Assembly: GCF_000715075.1 (NCBI RefSeq)
Contig: NC_134095.1
Span: 69,135,990-69,199,989, forward strand
Length of the DNA stretch: 64,000 nucleotides
Direction of reading: 5' to 3'
Source of the DNA: Nicotiana tabacum
Lineage: Eukaryota; Streptophyta; Magnoliopsida; Solanales; Solanaceae
Below, one piece after another: positions 47,273 through 59,464 of this stretch. The notes beneath the pieces were generated by a model, which saw nothing but the letters and a program-made list of their open reading frames with translations, did not search any database and was not told the origin of the DNA. How positions within the stretch are numbered: the stretch's first letter is position 1; every line of letters begins with the position of its first letter. The position numbers were made by a program, and so were the translations under genes.

Positions 47273-47600
47273 ATCCATACCAAAGACTTCAAAGCAAAGC
47301 CTTTATGTGCCTCTATTATTGACAGAAAAATGATGAACTGTGAAATCTTTGGCTAGGCCGCTGAAAAAGTATGAACACCTGGATTATTATTTTTAAAAAA
47401 AATTTCAATGATCTCTCCTTCGAAACAAATTAATGACTGCATAAAAGGATAGGTCCAACTGCAAAACCATCGGAAACTATGTCGTTTTGCGTAAATAATA
47501 CCATGGCCGCCAAAATTTATAGTTTCCTAATGTTCTGGGACCCTTTTCTATGGCTTGTTTGTTGAAAATAACTCCATGTCGTTCAAAAGGTTGGGAAACT

Positions 47601-48410
47601 TGTTAGATCTGATTTTAATGATGCAAATAATATATATCTGTTTTATGTGCAAGAACTCATGAACAACATCAATCAGAGATGATTAAGGAATCAATTGTTA
47701 ACTACGAGATGGAAGCGAAGGCAATCCGGAATTAGAGAAATCAATCAAAGCCAATATGGAATCAATCATGCCTATACTTAAGGAATCGAGCGTATCCAAA
47801 TCTGGAAGGTGCACGATGTTGGGAAGCATATATGGAAAATCATTCAAATCTCTTGTAAACATAGTCGTTGTTGTATAACCTTATTCTTGGAAAGAACCAA
47901 TTTCTCTACAAGGATCAAATCTCTCCAGAAACCAAGCATCTCTCAAAGTATTTAAACTTGTATTTATACCCTAGAGCCACATACTTTGATCGAACCAAAT
48001 ACCCTCTCTTTATTCTACTAAAAACAAAAATTGTAGCTCTACTAGATCTACTGTGTAACAAGTTAGAGAAGAAACAGAGAACAACATTAGTGGGGCATTG
48101 TATCAAAAGAAACGAATGAAATAGGAACTAAGCGATCAGTGTAGATCACACCATTCTTTGTACTCTCGAAGAAACTCATTCAGTGAAAAAGAACTCCCTT
48201 GCAACCCAAGGGGACTAGACTAGGATTCATTGAATCCAAACCAGTATAAAAACTATGGTGTCTTTAATTCCCGCATTTTAATTTCTTCATCTTAAATTCT
48301 GTTTTAACTAGTATCAAGTTCTTATATCGAGTCGACTAATCGAAAAACTAGTCAACTGATAGCTATTAAGATTAAGAATAAAAAATTAACCCCCCTCTCT
48401 TGTACTTTCA
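47601..48410 (+). mobile_element. Element G 5' LTR
   Basis: It begins TGTTAGATCTGATTTTAATG and ends CTCTTGTACTTTCA two bases before the PBS, 810 bp. The right boundary is secure; the left rests on the TG start and typical length because no second LTR is in view. Confidence 0.7.
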
Positions 48411-48412
48411 AT

Positions 48413-48424
48413 TGGTATCAGAGC
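48413..48424 (+). other. Primer-binding site of element G (tRNA-iMet type)
   Basis: TGGTATCAGAGC on the plus strand, directly inside the LTR end. Confidence 0.92.
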
Positions 48425-48468
48425 AAGGCTCACACTTTTTTTTGCTTAACAGTTTGTGAGAAAAGATC

Positions 48469-49906
48469 ATGGCTAATCAAGTTATCATAGGAGCACTTTT
48501 TCAAGAAGGTACTTCCCAAGTAAGGCCACCATACTTCAATGGATAGTATTTCTCCCACTGGAAAGTACGTATGGAAATATATGCAGAGGCATATGATGTT
48601 AAAGTGTGGAGAGTCATCAAAAAGGGGAACTATCCTCTATCGGCTGCTGCTCAACCTCTTGCTCATCCTAAAGATATAGACTTATATATAGATGAGCAAA
48701 TGGCGGTTGTGCATGTCAACAACAAGGTAAGAAATTTGCTCTATAATGCTACAAGTGGTGAAGAATATGAAAAAATCTCCAACTGTGATACAGCCAAAGA
48801 AATGTGAAATAGCTTGAAGTTACATATGAAGGAACCAACAAAGTGAAGGAAACACATATCAACATGTTGGTTCACGATTATGAACTCTTCCAGATGAAAG
48901 AAGGAGAATCCATTGAGGAAATGTTTGCCAGATTCAGTAAAATGATTAGCGACCTAAAAGTTTTTGGCAAACCATACTCAAGTGGTGATCAAGTTAGAAA
49001 GATTCTTAGAAGTTTACCAACCACTTAGCAAGCTAAAGTAGTCACACTTGAATAACAGGATCTTAATAAATTATCTTATGATGAACTTCGTGGAGAACTC
49101 ATAGCCTTCGAAAAGACGCATCTCAAGAAAACAAACCAAGAAGAAAAGAAGAAAACAGTTACATGCAAGGCCACAACTGAGATAGCTGAGAATGATATCA
49201 ATGATGATCCTAAAACCCTTCGAGAAGAAATTGCTATGATGTCAAGAAACATGGATGACTTAATTAAAAGATTCAGGAATAAGAAAAGTGGAAGGATTCC
49301 ACCTAAGCAAATCAGGTAATACAACGAACAAGATAAGAATGATGGAAAATGTTATGAGTGTGGAGGATTTGGACATATTCAAGTCGAATGTCCAGATCTA
49401 AAAAGAAAAATCTCCAGAGGTTTGAACAAAAACAAATTATTTGGAAGTTGGAGTGATGAAGACAGTTCAAAATACGAAGAAGTAGCAAATCTTTGCTTCA
49501 TGACAATTCTGGAAAACGATATGAACAAACTTTCAAGATGCTGGATAGATGAGGATACTTCAGACGATGAATGCAAAGACAACAATGAATATTGCTTCAT
49601 GGCTCGAGGTGAAACAAACGAGGTAAGGTCTTATAATTGTTAAAGATGTAATGAACTGCAGGGTATTCTTGATCTCACTTTGAAAGAGTCTCAAAAAATG
49701 ATGGATGAACTAAAGAGACTCAACAAAGAAATAAAAGACTGGAAACTCAAACATGAAGTATGTGAAATCGAAAAAGAAGTACTTCAAGAAATGTTTGAGG
49801 AATCGCAAATGAAATTCAGTGGCATGCGCAAATCCCCCAATCATAGTTCAATCAGCTCAAACCAGACGACTTACAAGTCAACTGGAAAAAGGACCAGCCA
49901 GAATTG
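48469..49906 (+). pseudogene. Element G gag
   Basis: The start gives MANQVIIGALFQEGTSQVRP, followed by a stop (NG then TAG) and FSHWKVRMEIYAEAYDVKVW. The gag core includes DTAKEM then TGA where relatives have Trp, and HINMLVHDYELFQMKEGESI EEMFARF. Further stops occur near 49027 and 49054. A CCHC zinc knuckle (CYECGGFGHIQVEC) lies near 49350-49392. Acidic CFM-type repeats follow (ANLCFMTILEND, EYCFMARGE), then a coiled-coil-like segment (MMDELKRLNKEIKDWKLKHE). Gag would package RNA; stops make this copy inactive. Confidence 0.85.
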
Positions 49907-50665
49907 AGTCTACTAGTACTAACATAACTGAAAGACCCAAAAATGGGTCTGGAATTACGTGTCACTACAGCAATAAAACTGGACATAAATACTCTTATTG
50001 TCATTTTCGTAAGTCTAATATTTCAGGATGGATTTGGAAACCCAAAAATGATCCTGAACCTAGTAACACTAACCAACCAGGACCCAAGCAAGCTTGGGTA
50101 CCTAAAAGAAAGTGATCACTATATTTTGCAGGAACACCACAGAGGAAATCGCAAAAGAAAATGGTACTTAGACAGTGTGTGTTCCAGCCACATGATAGGT
50201 GATAAAAACCTGTTCAAAGAAGTTACAAAAATAGACGGAGGAAGCGTTAAGTTTGGCGATGATTCAAAGGGAAAAATAATCGGTACCGGTATAATCCCCT
50301 TCAATAACAATTGTGATATCACTAAGGTTTATCTAGTTGATGGGCTTAATTTTAACCTTCTGACCATAAGTCAGTTATGCGACTCAGGATATAAGGTAAA
50401 GTTCAAGAAAATAGGTTGTGCTATTGAAGATGAGACAGATAAAACAATCCTTCTAGGTAAAAGGTATGGAAACGTTTACATTCTTGTTGCTTTTAAAAAT
50501 ATTGATGGTCATATCTGTTTAACTTCCATATTTGATGATCCCTGGTTATGGCATAGGAAACATGGTCATGCAAGCATGCATCTGATAGAAAAACTTTCCA
50601 AGCATAAGTTAGTTATTGGCTTACCTAAATTAAATTTCTCTAGAAATCATATATGTGATGCTTGT
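49907..50665 (+). pseudogene. Element G protease and GAG-pre-integrase fragment
   Basis: A 249-aa frame covers most of it. The protease site reads WYLDSVCSSHMIGDKNLF, where the copia family has DSG; Gly to Val should inactivate it. FNLLTISQLCDSGYKVKF is the usual post-protease block. The GAG-pre-integrase motif WLWHRKHGHASMHLIEKLSK runs to ICDAC, where element F begins. A second CCHC-like remnant precedes the protease (CHYSNKTGHKYSYCHF). Confidence 0.88.
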
Positions 50666-53600
50666 TGTCACTCCTCCTTTTTACTATCCTAGAAGGGTAT
50701 AAGGGAGTTTTTTCCAATTTAAGTGACAATCAAAATAGGATTATTTATATTAAATTCAGAGTCGCCGCTTAGGATAATTCACGGTGTCCCAAGTCACCAG
50801 TTTAAAATCCCGAATCGAGGAAGTTGACTCTTATTTATGGTCTGCGAATACAGAAATCCGAGTAAAGAATTCTGTTAACCCGGAAGAAGGTATTAGGCAT
50901 TCCTGAATTCCGTAGTTTTAGCACGGTCGCTTTGATTATACTTTACTTAATCAAATTGTATAATTACTCATTTTAGAACCTATGTGCATCTGCCTCTTTT
51001 AATTAAGAAATTATCTTAATAACAGGTCACGCGTACGTGTACCCATTTGTTTGGCGCGTCAAAAATCATGTCACACGAACGTGTCCACAATTAATAACGC
51101 TTTATTATTATTAAGAAAGTTTGATTGAATTTGTGCGAACGCATACTCCGATTTTATTTTTAGAATCGTAATTATGTAACGCAAACATGTCCACAATCAC
51201 GACGTTATATTAAACGTGCCTAAAGCAAACTACGAGTATTCATTTTTAGTATCTAAGTTAGAATATTTGTGAGGTCCATGGGTGATCTTAATTATGGATG
51301 GCACACCTCGATCCATTTTTAAGAATTAATACTCAATTAGGCCTAAAGATGTTAAGGCTTAGCACAATTAAAGCTCAATCTAACCCAACTAGTTATAGCA
51401 TGTTTTGGATAATATACTAGGTACTTATTTATTTAAAGGAATTCTGGGCCAGCAATAGGCCCAATATTATTTAAAGATCTCGAAAAGGAAAACAAGAGAA
51501 ACTGGGCTCAACATCAAGCCCAGCGATGAGGACAAAGGCAAGAGGCCACCATAATTTCAAAGGGCCAAAGATTGGGCCCATGATCAAACTTTCAGTCTTA
51601 AGAAAGAAACACTTCCATTATACAAATCCTAACAAATTGACAATGATGGATATAATAGGGTTCAGAATCGAGCCCAAGGAGCGAAAATAAAACAAGAACA
51701 AATAGATGAGCCCATTTCTAAAGCAGACTGCCTCATATAAACCAAGGCTAGGCCCAATCGCCTTTAAGAAGAAAAACCTTCAGTATTGAGGCCCCAACAG
51801 ACCCTGTCTCCTTCTAAATCATCCATGGCAAAACAGTAAAAGAATTCTAGACATGAACACCCAGATTATGAACCATATTTAAATGACTTGCTACAAGTAG
51901 TAGTAATATGAACATGGATTTTAAACTACTCATTAAGCATACTAATTCTCATATCAAAAGATTACTCTAGTAGTGCTGAAAATAAACGATTAAACTACGT
52001 AGGTTCAACAGCCAAAACAGAATACATGATGCCTAAATCAACATTCTTAAATTTAAAGGGACGGTGGACTAATCTAAACCTTAATATATGAAATTCCCTA
52101 CAAAACTACCGCTCTTTGACAGATCTCAGAACAGCTGAAAGAAACCAAAGAAAACTAATAAGGAGCTAGGTAAGTCAAGAGAAAACATATGTAAAGAAAC
52201 TGAAAATCCATTTTGTCAAACACTAAATTCCTTATTACAAATACATGTATCAAAAGAACAAACATACTTGCACTTTAGTAATCATCACGGTCCAAGAAGT
52301 ACCTGAATACAACAACAAAGCAAAAAGGGGGTAAGGATTCAGCACAACAGAGCTAATGAAAACATCAGCTTATATCAACCAAGAGGAGCAAGAACATGAG
52401 ATCAATAACAATAAACCAGATCCAAACTTTAACCATGCTTAAATACCTTAAGAATTCAAGAATTTTTTAAAAAAACTTGTGCTAGCTCTTCTTGTGGAAT
52501 ATCATAAAAAGACTCAAAATAGTACAGAAACGTTTGGGGTAATTTTCAGAGTCTGAATCTCGGATTTTTGTGTGAAAGAAAAGGTCTATATATAGCTCTT
52601 AAGAGTGCCATGTGCTGCTAAAAACAAAATGGGAATTATTCCCTCACATGGCATCTTTTTTTAACAAAATTCATATAGATGGCAGCTTTTGATTGGCTCC
52701 AGCATTTGTGCTGGCCAAAATTAGGCTAGCTGCCCCAGATTCTAGAAGCTTCCTTTCTAAAAATCTGATTTCCATTTCCCAAACTACCCTTCTAAGTTTT
52801 CATCTATTCAATTAAACCCCAAGATATTTTTAACAATTACAAACTAAAGCAAATAACACCAAAATCTGAATTAAAGTCAAAAAATATCAAAATGAACAAA
52901 TCCTAATTAAATTAAGCTTTTAACTAAACATAAATTCTTTTAGCATGAACTTGAAATAAAAAACAAGACAAAACAGAAACATTTGAACCTAATACTAACA
53001 TGAATCCAGAATTACTGAGTAATGAGCGATTTTCTAAGAGTTAAACCTTTTGAACCAAACTAACATCATTATATCAGGGAATCAAAACAACAACAGGAAA
53101 CTAACATGCTGATTTTAAAATTAAATTAGCTAAACCAATATTAATAAACCCTAAAATGACAAACTGACCAATCAATGACTATGATAAAAATGCACAAATT
53201 AACCCTAAAAAAATTATTGATTAGTCTATGTCACTAAAGGCAAGAGTATATAAGTAATTTTGAACAAAATAATAACCTAAGTCATGCAGCTACCAAAAGA
53301 ACAAACACATGAGAACAATCAAAGAAAAGAAAAAATGGCAAAGAAAAGAGAAATATAAACAAAGCAAGAGATTACCTATGCTAAGGTAAGAAACAAATTG
53401 GACTCGGAGGACTTGGTCAGAGCTTGAACTGGTTAAGGTAGGTTTGAAAAATAAATAAAACCCACATGAATCAATTGCTCCTGTTAAGAGCAAGTGACTT
53501 ATGTAGGTCTAAACCATTTAAACTTCTGGAATCACTCAGTATAGGCTTTTAGGGTTTTCAGATTCTCGATCTAAAAATATTTGATTTTGAGGGTCCTTTT

Positions 53601-54595
53601 AGGAGAACCTGCAAGGTATTAGGGGTGAGGGGAGTGAGGAGATGGCCTGGTAAAATTTTGGATTGATTTGGAGGAATTAGGGTTTGGACTCTGATTTTTA
53701 GATATAACATTCGAGGATTTGGGTGGGGATTTTGGAGAAAATATATGTGGATTCGGAAAGGGGAGGTAGTGGAGACTATGGGGTGTTAATTTGGGGGTGT
53801 TTGGAGCACCGGAACCGCGGTGAGGCGATTTTCCGTGGTGGTTAGTGGCGCGGGATGCGGGGGTTCTTGGGGCAGCTAGGGTTTGGTTTAGATATGGAGA
53901 TGATGGTGAAATGGGGGGCGGGGGGTTCGAATGGGGATGAATCGATTTTCAGACAGTTTTATACAAGATTAATGCCTAGTTCACAGCCGTTGGATCACAC
54001 AAGATCAACGACTGTGATGAAAAGGGACATAAACGATGTCATTTGGTGGTGGTGGGACCTGGACCGGGTAATTCAAATTTGGGCTTGGATTTGGGGTGTA
54101 AAACTGGCCTAATTAACTTTAAAAAAAACATCCTTCTTTTCTTTTTCCCTTTTAATCCTTTTTCTTTTATTTTCTTTTCTTTTTCTTTAATTAATAAAAA
54201 TCTTAAATTAAACCCTAAATTGATTTAAGCTGTAAAATCAAACTAATTATCAAATTATAAAATTTATAAAAATTAATGGATCCTAAATTAAAGAGAAAAT
54301 CGATTGATCTAGAATTAAAAGCTAAAAGATGCAAAAATGAACCATTTTTGTGATTTTCATTTTAGTAGAACCATTAATTAACTAATTAATCCTAAAAATA
54401 TGGAAACAAAATCTAGATGCAATGCATGGCAATTTTTGTATTTTTCATGATTTAATAAAAGTAATCATGCACAGAAATGCAAACAATTAACACAAATTCC
54501 TACAAAAATCCTATAAAATTGCAAACAATTGGAAAAAACTCTATTTCTTTAATTTGTAGAAGTATTTCACATAGGGCAAAAATCAGGTGCTCACA
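50666..54595 (-). mobile_element. Element F 3' LTR, about 3.9 kb
   Basis: It starts (plus strand) TGTCACTCCTCC and ends CAGGTGCTCACA beside the PPT. The left edge could instead be TG at 50663. Typical blocks near the start are GAGTCGCCGCTTAGGATAAT, GGTGTCCCAAGTCACC and GGTATTAGGCATTCCTGAAT. A GC-richer patch lies at 53760-53900. Frames of up to 85 aa within it carry no domain. Confidence 0.88.
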
Positions 54596-54608
54596 GCTGC
54601 CCCTCTTT
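54596..54608 (-). other. Polypurine tract of element F
   Basis: The minus strand reads AAAGAGGGGCAGC directly before the LTR TGTGAGCACC. Confidence 0.88.
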
Positions 54609-55043
54609 GCTCGGAAACACGAAGAGTTTTTGGGCAAAGAAAAAGTAAGCGGATACGAGCGATTTTTGCACGTTTGAATACTCCATGGGAAGCATATTTG
54701 AACGATCTGACCGAACATTGCTTCTGAGGTTGCCTACATATCCTTAGCTATAAAGGAATCAGGTCAGTGTAGTTTGGGAAGTTTTGGTAGCTGGGACTAC
54801 TAGGAAGCTGTGATTTCACTGTTGCTACTGCTACTACTTGCTGAACTCCTTATTACACCGAGACAAAATAAAAAGAAGCTAGGCTAAACTATGATCTATG
54901 AATTACAATTATCCTATCTACACATCTTCAAACTTGGTCTTGCAGCTTCTTCAGTTCTGTTGTGCATCTTGAACTGTTGACTTACACTCTCGAGGCAAGC
55001 TTCTGATGTTGCTAACTCGAATTGGATTTTTGAAATGAATTTT

Positions 55044-56300
55044 CTTGTTTTCTAGGTGGGCGCCTGATTGCCAAAACTTGAACTGTATTCCCTTATCCTC
55101 CAGGTAGGCGCCTGATTGCCGAAACTTGAACTGTATTCCCTTGTTCTTTAGGTGGGCGCCTGATTGCCAAAACTTGAAACTATATTCCCTTGTTCTCCAG
55201 GTGGGCACCTGATTGCCAAAACTTGAACTGTATTCCGTTGTTCTCTAGGTGGGCGCCTGATTGCCAAAACTTGAACTATATTTCCTTGTTCTCCAGGTGG
55301 GTGTCTGATTACCAAAACTTAAACTATATTCCCTTGTTCGCCAAGTAGGCGCCTGATTGCCAAAACATGAACGGTATTCCCTTGTTCTCCAAGTAGGCAC
55401 CTGATTGCCAACACTTGAACTGTATTCCCTTATTTTTCAAGTGGGCACCTGATTGCCAAAAGTTAAATTGTAATCCCTTATTCTCCAGGTGGGCGCCTGA
55501 TTGCCAAAACTTGAACCTGCATTCCCTTGTTATCTATGTGGGAGCTTGATTGCCAAAAATTGAACTGTATTCCCTTGTTCTCCAGGTGGGCGCCTGATTG
55601 CAAAAACTTGAACTATATTTCGTTGTTCTCTAGGTGGGCGCCTGATTGCCGAAACTTGAACTGTATTCCCTTGTTCTCCAGGTGGGCGCCTGACTGCCGA
55701 AACTTGAACTGTATTCCCTTGTTCTCCAGGTGGGCGCCTAATTGCCAAAACTTGAATTGTATTCTCTTGTTCTCCAGGTGGGCGCCTAATTGCCGAAACT
55801 TGAACTGTATTCCCTTGTTTTCCAGGTGGGCGCCTGATTGCTGAACTGTATTCCCTTGTTCTCCAAGTAGGCCCCTGATTGCAAAAACTTTAACGGTATT
55901 CCCTTGTTCTTCAGGTGGGTGCCTGTTTGCCGAAACTTGAACTGTATTCCTTTGTTCTCCAGGTGGGCGCCTGATTGCCAAAACTTGAACCTGTATTCCC
56001 TTGTTCTCCAGGAGGGCGCCTGATTGCCAAAACTTGAAACTGTATTCCTTGTTCTCTAGGTGGGCGCCTGATTGTCAAAACTTGAACTGTATTCCCTTGT
56101 TCTCTAGGTGGGCGCCTGATTGCCAAAACTTGAAACTATAGCGCTTGATTGCCAAAACTTGAAACTGTATTCCCTTGTTCTCTAAGTTGGCACCTGATTG
56201 CCAAAACATGAACTGTATTCCTTTGTTCTCCAGGTGGGCACATGATTGCCCAAACTTGAACTGTATTCCCTTGTTCTCCAGGTGGGCGCCTAATTACAGC
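55044..56300 (+). repeat. 48-bp tandem array, about 26 units, in F 3' UTR
   Basis: The unit runs TTGTTCTCCAGGTGGGCGCC, TGATTGCCAAAACTTGAACT, GTATTCCC, 48 bp long. About 24 near-full units and 2-3 partial ones can be counted by eye. Two units are shortened (near 55830-55850 and 56135-56165). Because 48 is a multiple of three, frames of 70-120 aa stay open on both strands; they encode only the repeat (for example CRNLNCIPLFSRWAPD) and are not genes. Confidence 0.95.
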
Positions 56301-56399
56301 AAAACAGACAAAACAAATGAAACTTTTCCCCCTAGTTTGGTATCTGGGCATATCTATGAGTGTTAATCGAATCATGTTACCCAAAAGAGCTCTAAGAAT

Positions 56400-56700
56400 T
56401 TTAAAAGCTAAATCTCATTATTCAGGAGGGCCCTGAAAATTAAATCCCATCCCACAAGTGAAAAACATCAAAGCTAACTTATATTTCCTAAACGGTAGAA
56501 CTTACGCTAAATCTTATTATCAATGAAGGTCTTGAATTTTAACTAGGTCCCATTATCCGGGAGGGTCCTGAGAACTTTTACAATTAAATCTTATTATTTA
56601 GGAGGACCTTGAAAATTTTGAACTAAATCCCATTATCCCGTAGGGTCCTGAAAACTTTAAATTAGATCCCAATATCCAGGAGGGTCCTGAAGATTTTATG
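56400..56700 (+). repeat. About 44-bp degenerate tandem array, 5-6 units
   Basis: Units centre on AAATCCCATTATCCAGGAGG followed by GTCCTGAAAACTTT. Units 2 and 3 are diverged; the last three are the best preserved. Confidence 0.8.
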
Positions 56701-57835
56701 GCAAACCTTTCTGGCACATGCTTTCCTTACGGAAGGTTCTTCCGAAACAAATGGAATTTCCTTCCCCTATTTCAATCAAAAAAAATCTTATCAGTTTGAA
56801 ATCGTGGTGGTTAGTTTGCACCATTGTTGCTGAAGGTGGTTTTTCCACTGCCATGCTTTGTTCTGATTAGGTGCCTTGGACTGGCAAAGAACTGTTTGAC
56901 CTTCTGATCGACCCTCAATCACAGGACCCTGAATGACCCGAGTGCCCTACACTCAACCTGCTATTTTACACTTCTATACTTCCAATTTAAACCTCTGTAT
57001 TTTCCCCAAAATTCACGAAACAATTCGACCATTTGACCTTCCACTAACACCTTATTTTCGTTTTGCATCATGCTATTTCTGGTATGCTTTGGCCGCACTT
57101 TGCTTTGTGCAATTTGGAAGTAAGCTTTGAAATCCTTTATTATTTGCTTAAACAAGGCTACCATTGAAAAAGCCTTATAGAAGTAAACCCTAAAAGAAAA
57201 TGAAATTCAATGACTTCGAAAGTTAGGGATAAAGAAGAAAACTCGAAACGGGATGACTGTTTGAGGAAGAAAAGGAAAAGAGAATTATCTAAGTGAGGCA
57301 GCTAGCACCAATGATCATGACATGCATTTCGGACTAATCAGCCTAGACCATTCAACCAATCATCTTTCAGTCTTCATACTTTATGTCCGGGGTTCCCCTA
57401 ATCCAATCTCTTTGCAAAGTCACTAACATTGTTCATCTTGCGGCGCCCTGAAGGGTTTCACAAACAAACCTCTCTCATTTGTTCATCTCTCAACTCACCA
57501 TCCCGTTACGATGCCCATGAGGGTTTTCACCAATAAGACTCTCTTATTTATTCATTTTCCTGGTGTAGAATGGAGTGCTGCACCGGATGACTCATACCTC
57601 TATCTCGTCTGACTTGGCATCCCTCAAAGATTGATATGAAGGTCTTTATTTGGACCGCAATGTAGGCTTTTTGGATAGGGTTATAAATAAAGGATATCGT
57701 AAAGGCTCAAAACAACTTGAATTGGTTCAAAATTACAACTTTTCGACCGAACTTGAAAGAACTAAACCGTGAGGCAGCCTACGTATCCTTAAAAGGAATC
57801 AGGACGAACGTAGTTCATGACATAGGAATTGCTTT

Positions 57836-57998
57836 ATTTTTTGTTACTTGTCTTTTCTTTTTCTTTCTTTTTTCTTTTCTCACTTTTTTTCTCTTTTTTT
57901 TATTTGTCTTCTCTTTCTTTTGCTTTACTTACTTTTTCTCAATTTTCTTTATTTTTCTCTTATTTTTTTTCTCTTTTCTCTTATTATTTATCTTCTAT
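57836..57998 (+). repeat. Polypyrimidine (T/C) tract
   Basis: About 160 bp of almost pure T and C with few interruptions, so the minus (element-sense) strand is purine-rich. The 102-aa Phe/Leu-rich frame through it is an artefact. Confidence 0.9.
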
Positions 57999-58175
57999 AT
58001 CTGTGTTTCTGAACTTTGCCACTGATTCCAAAAGAGGGGTATATAAGAAAATAAATAGAGCTCAAAGGGGTAACAAAGGATAAAGTGTTTAGATAGCAGA
58101 ACAAAAACGTCTTCGTCATTCCAGTCTTCAAAACATGCTAAGTACAAACAAACAATTTAGACAAACCAAAGAAAT

Positions 58176-59350
58176 CATACATAATATCTTTTGACCGCAT
58201 CAGAATTGATAGCCATATCTATACATTTGCCTTCTATATCTGTTAAGTACAAAGGAACATTGGATAACACTCTCGTTACAATGAACACGCCCTACCAATT
58301 TGGGGCAAACTTGCCTTTTGCTTTAGCCTGATGTGGAAGGATGTGTTTCAATACTTGCTGACCCACTTCAAATTTCCGGGGACACACTTTCTTGTTGAAT
58401 GATCTTGCCATTCTCTTTTGATACAACTAGCCATGGCACACTGCTGCCAGTCTTTTCTCGTCAATCAGACTTAATTTCTCCAAACGGGTTTTGACACACT
58501 CATCATCATCAATTCTGGCTGCAGCAACAATCTGAAGGGATGAAATTTTAACTTTCGCGGGTATCACTACTTCAGTACCATATACCAACAAATAAGGAGT
58601 TGCACCTACTGAAGTTCGAATAGTAATGCGATAACCCAGCAATGTAAAAAGCAATTTTTCGTGCCATTGCCTAGAACCTTGCACCATCTTTTGAAGTATC
58701 TTCTTTATGTTCTTGTTATCCGCCTCAACAGCTCCATTTGACTTGGGGTGATACGGAGTGGAATTTCAATGCGTAATCTTGAATAGTTGACATACTTCTT
58801 TCATCAAATGGCTATTAAGATTAGAACCATTGTCCATGATGATTACCTTGGGGATTCCAAACCGACAAATGATGTTTGAATAAACAAAATTGAACATTGC
58901 CTTCTTGGTCACAGATTTGAAAGTCATAGCTTCGACCCACTTAGTGAAATAATCAATAGCCACCAGAGTAAACTTGTGCCCGTTTGATGCCGCTGGCTCA
59001 ATTGGTCCAATGACATCCATTCCTCAAGCAACAAAGGGCCACGGTGCAGACATTGTATGCAACTCATATGGCAGAGAATGAATCAAGTCTCCGTGCACCT
59101 GGCATTGATGACACTTGAGCACAAAGCTGATGTAATCTCGCTCCATGGTGAGCCAATAATAACCTGCTCGAAGAATTTTCTTTGCCAACACATATCCGCT
59201 CATATGTGGCCCGCAAACTCCAGAATGTAATTCTGTCATTATAGTCGTGGCTTGTTTAGCATATATGCACCTAAATAGTCCAAGATCTGGAGTCCTTTTG
59301 TACAAGATTCCCTCGCTCAAGAAAGATCCACTAGCCCCCACTCAAGAAAA
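58176..59350 (-). pseudogene. Element F integrase
   Basis: The zinc-binding part at 59024-59341 has HSGVCGPHMSGYVLAKKILR and FVLKCHQCQVHGDLIH. The core at 58766-59020 reads MDVIGPIEPAASNGHKFTLV, AIDYFTKWVEA with the first Asp, and IIMDNGSNLNSHLM with the second. A TGA then interrupts before NSTPYHP; the third catalytic residue is present in GAVEADNKNIKKIL. The C-terminal part (58427-58687) has TIRTSVGATPYLLVYGTEVV and ends in SDAVKRYYV near 58180. All three catalytic residues are kept, but the stop after KITH truncates the protein. Confidence 0.9.
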
Positions 59351-59464
59351 ATCCACTAGCCCCCGCTCAAGAAAAATCCACTATGCACCTTAATTATTTT
59401 TTTTATCACCCGTGGCTTGTACTAGATATACCCCCATCCTGATGTATTCTCTAATATTATGGAA

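Larger units (their letters stand above)
43170..47600. other. Lower-copy island between retroelements
   Basis: This interval has no LTR or pol sequence. 43170-43683 and 43800-44230 show no supported gene; a 51-codon minus-strand frame from 44233 to 44078 has no domain and is probably chance. 44513-45400 holds poly-T and poly-A runs only. 45590-46250 contains one plausible plant intron on the minus strand (45717-45627, GT..TTTTGCAG). 47280-47600 shows nothing. Within it lie a SINE end, two MITEs, a microsatellite and a small ORF, listed separately. Confidence 0.6.
47601..50665 (+). mobile_element. Ty1/copia element G, 5' part, broken by element F
   Basis: The order on the plus strand is 5' LTR, iMet PBS, gag with zinc knuckle, protease and GAG-pre-integrase. 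In Ty1/copia, integrase precedes RT, and everything after the pre-integrase domain is beyond element F and outside the window. Several in-frame stops are present. The lineage (Tork- or SIRE-like) cannot be fixed without RT. Confidence 0.88.
54609..58175 (-). other. Element F 3' untranslated region
   Basis: About 3.6 kb between integrase and PPT with no credible gene. It contains a 48-bp array (55044-56300), a second array (56400-56700) and a pyrimidine tract (57836-57998). A repeated block (GCCTACGTATCCTTAAAAGG then AATCAGG) occurs at 54730-54775 and 57775-57815. A roughly 70-bp duplication with TCTCTCATTTGTTCATCTCT lies at 57430-57550. Confidence 0.85.

Noticed and set aside
55527..55981. 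105- and 122-aa repetitive proteins on both strands
   Set aside because: A 48-bp repeat keeps all frames in phase; open frames on both strands over the same array indicate an artefact, not a repeat protein gene.
57717..58025. 102-aa Phe/Leu-rich 'membrane protein'
   Set aside because: Encoded by a polypyrimidine tract in a retroelement UTR.
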